Below, one piece after another: positions 63,902 to 64,000 of a DNA stretch of 64,000 nt. Source of the stretch: Bacteroidales bacterium (GTDB lineage Bacteria > Bacteroidota > Bacteroidia > Bacteroidales > Lentimicrobiaceae); NCBI GenBank assembly GCA_016788045.1, contig JAEUTG010000004.1:124001-188000 (forward strand). Reading direction: 5' to 3'. The notes under the pieces were generated by a model. The model made no database searches. It saw only the letters and a list, made by a program, of their open reading frames with translations, and was not told the origin of the DNA. The stretch's first letter is position 1; every line of letters begins with the position of its first letter. A program made the translations under genes and the position numbers.

Positions 63902-64000
63902 ATGCTGAAAGGATTCTTTAACAATGGTGACATTCAGTTTTCCGAAAACTGGAAAACCAGTTCAGAAAACGATCTGAATGTATTTTTTAAAGGCAGGCTC
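63902..64000 (+). CDS. Start of an unidentified gene, cut by the right edge
   Basis: An ATG at 63902 opens a frame that stays open for 33 codons to the window end (MLKGFFNNGDIQF, then ENWKTSSENDLNVFFKGRL). It begins 7 bp after the GT2 stop on the same strand, so it is likely another polysaccharide gene. The fragment is too short to name; the FFKGRL ending would fit the N-terminal part of an asparagine-synthase-like protein, but this is a guess. Confidence 0.45.
   Translation, partial: MLKGFFNNGDIQFSENWKTSSENDLNVFFKGRL

Noticed and set aside
1-64000. tRNA, rRNA or tmRNA genes
   Set aside because: I looked for cloverleaf and conserved rRNA motifs in the gaps by eye and found none; a covariance-model search would be needed to exclude them.

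Overview
The window reads as a chromosomal segment from a member of the Bacteroidota, most likely an environmental Bacteroidales-type anaerobe. The evidence is SusC/SusD and FecR/ECF-sigma genes, a C-terminal type IX secretion sorting domain, an LruC-type lipoprotein, and -7 promoter boxes of the Bacteroidota form TAnnTTTG in front of many genes. I saw no rRNA, tRNA or CRISPR array.

Layout. 1-10132 (minus strand): an ECF sigma factor, a FecR anti-sigma factor, an STN-bearing SusC, a SusD lipoprotein and two secreted LamG proteins. The second LamG protein carries a metallophosphoesterase domain and runs off the left edge. This looks like a nutrient-uptake locus aimed at a phosphoester rather than a glycan. 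10519-16108: an acyl-CoA synthetase/ACP/acyltransferase fusion, an orphan ATP-cone/Mrr-type nuclease, and two translationally coupled secreted proteins of unknown function. 16185-18996: an arsenic operon (arsR, arsC, arsM, acr3). 19500-22689: two semialdehyde dehydrogenases of proline and lysine catabolism behind an 18-bp palindrome. 22814-26045: a second ArsR-controlled operon resembling arsEFG plus a permease. The two ArsR genes have operators of identical layout.

26185-28385 is the most unusual part. A small Y1 (HUH) transposase gene sits at the centre of two large, oppositely oriented arrays of hairpin repeats. Each repeat unit holds two hairpins. In the second hairpin the stem arms differ between arrays, but the loop always reads GNA, with all four bases seen at N. 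A fragment of a type I restriction specificity gene (hsdS) is bracketed by the same inverted repeats. This looks like a Bacteroidota REP/RAYT system with structural covariation.

28424-37884: housekeeping and signalling genes (mnmE, sucD, a beta-helix lipoprotein, a seven-PAS hybrid histidine kinase, a TerC-family membrane protein). 38295-47540: a glycogen cluster (debranching enzyme, GT4, GH57, and one polypeptide joining glycogen synthase and glycogen phosphorylase). 47620-50583: fabG, a membrane GT2 and cysQ. 50841-64000: an LruC/DUF4114 lipoprotein followed by an exopolysaccharide locus: short TolC-like protein, Wzz-type protein with a degenerate kinase domain, flippase, polymerase/ligase, GT8, GT2, acyltransferase, GT2 and the start of one more gene at the right edge.
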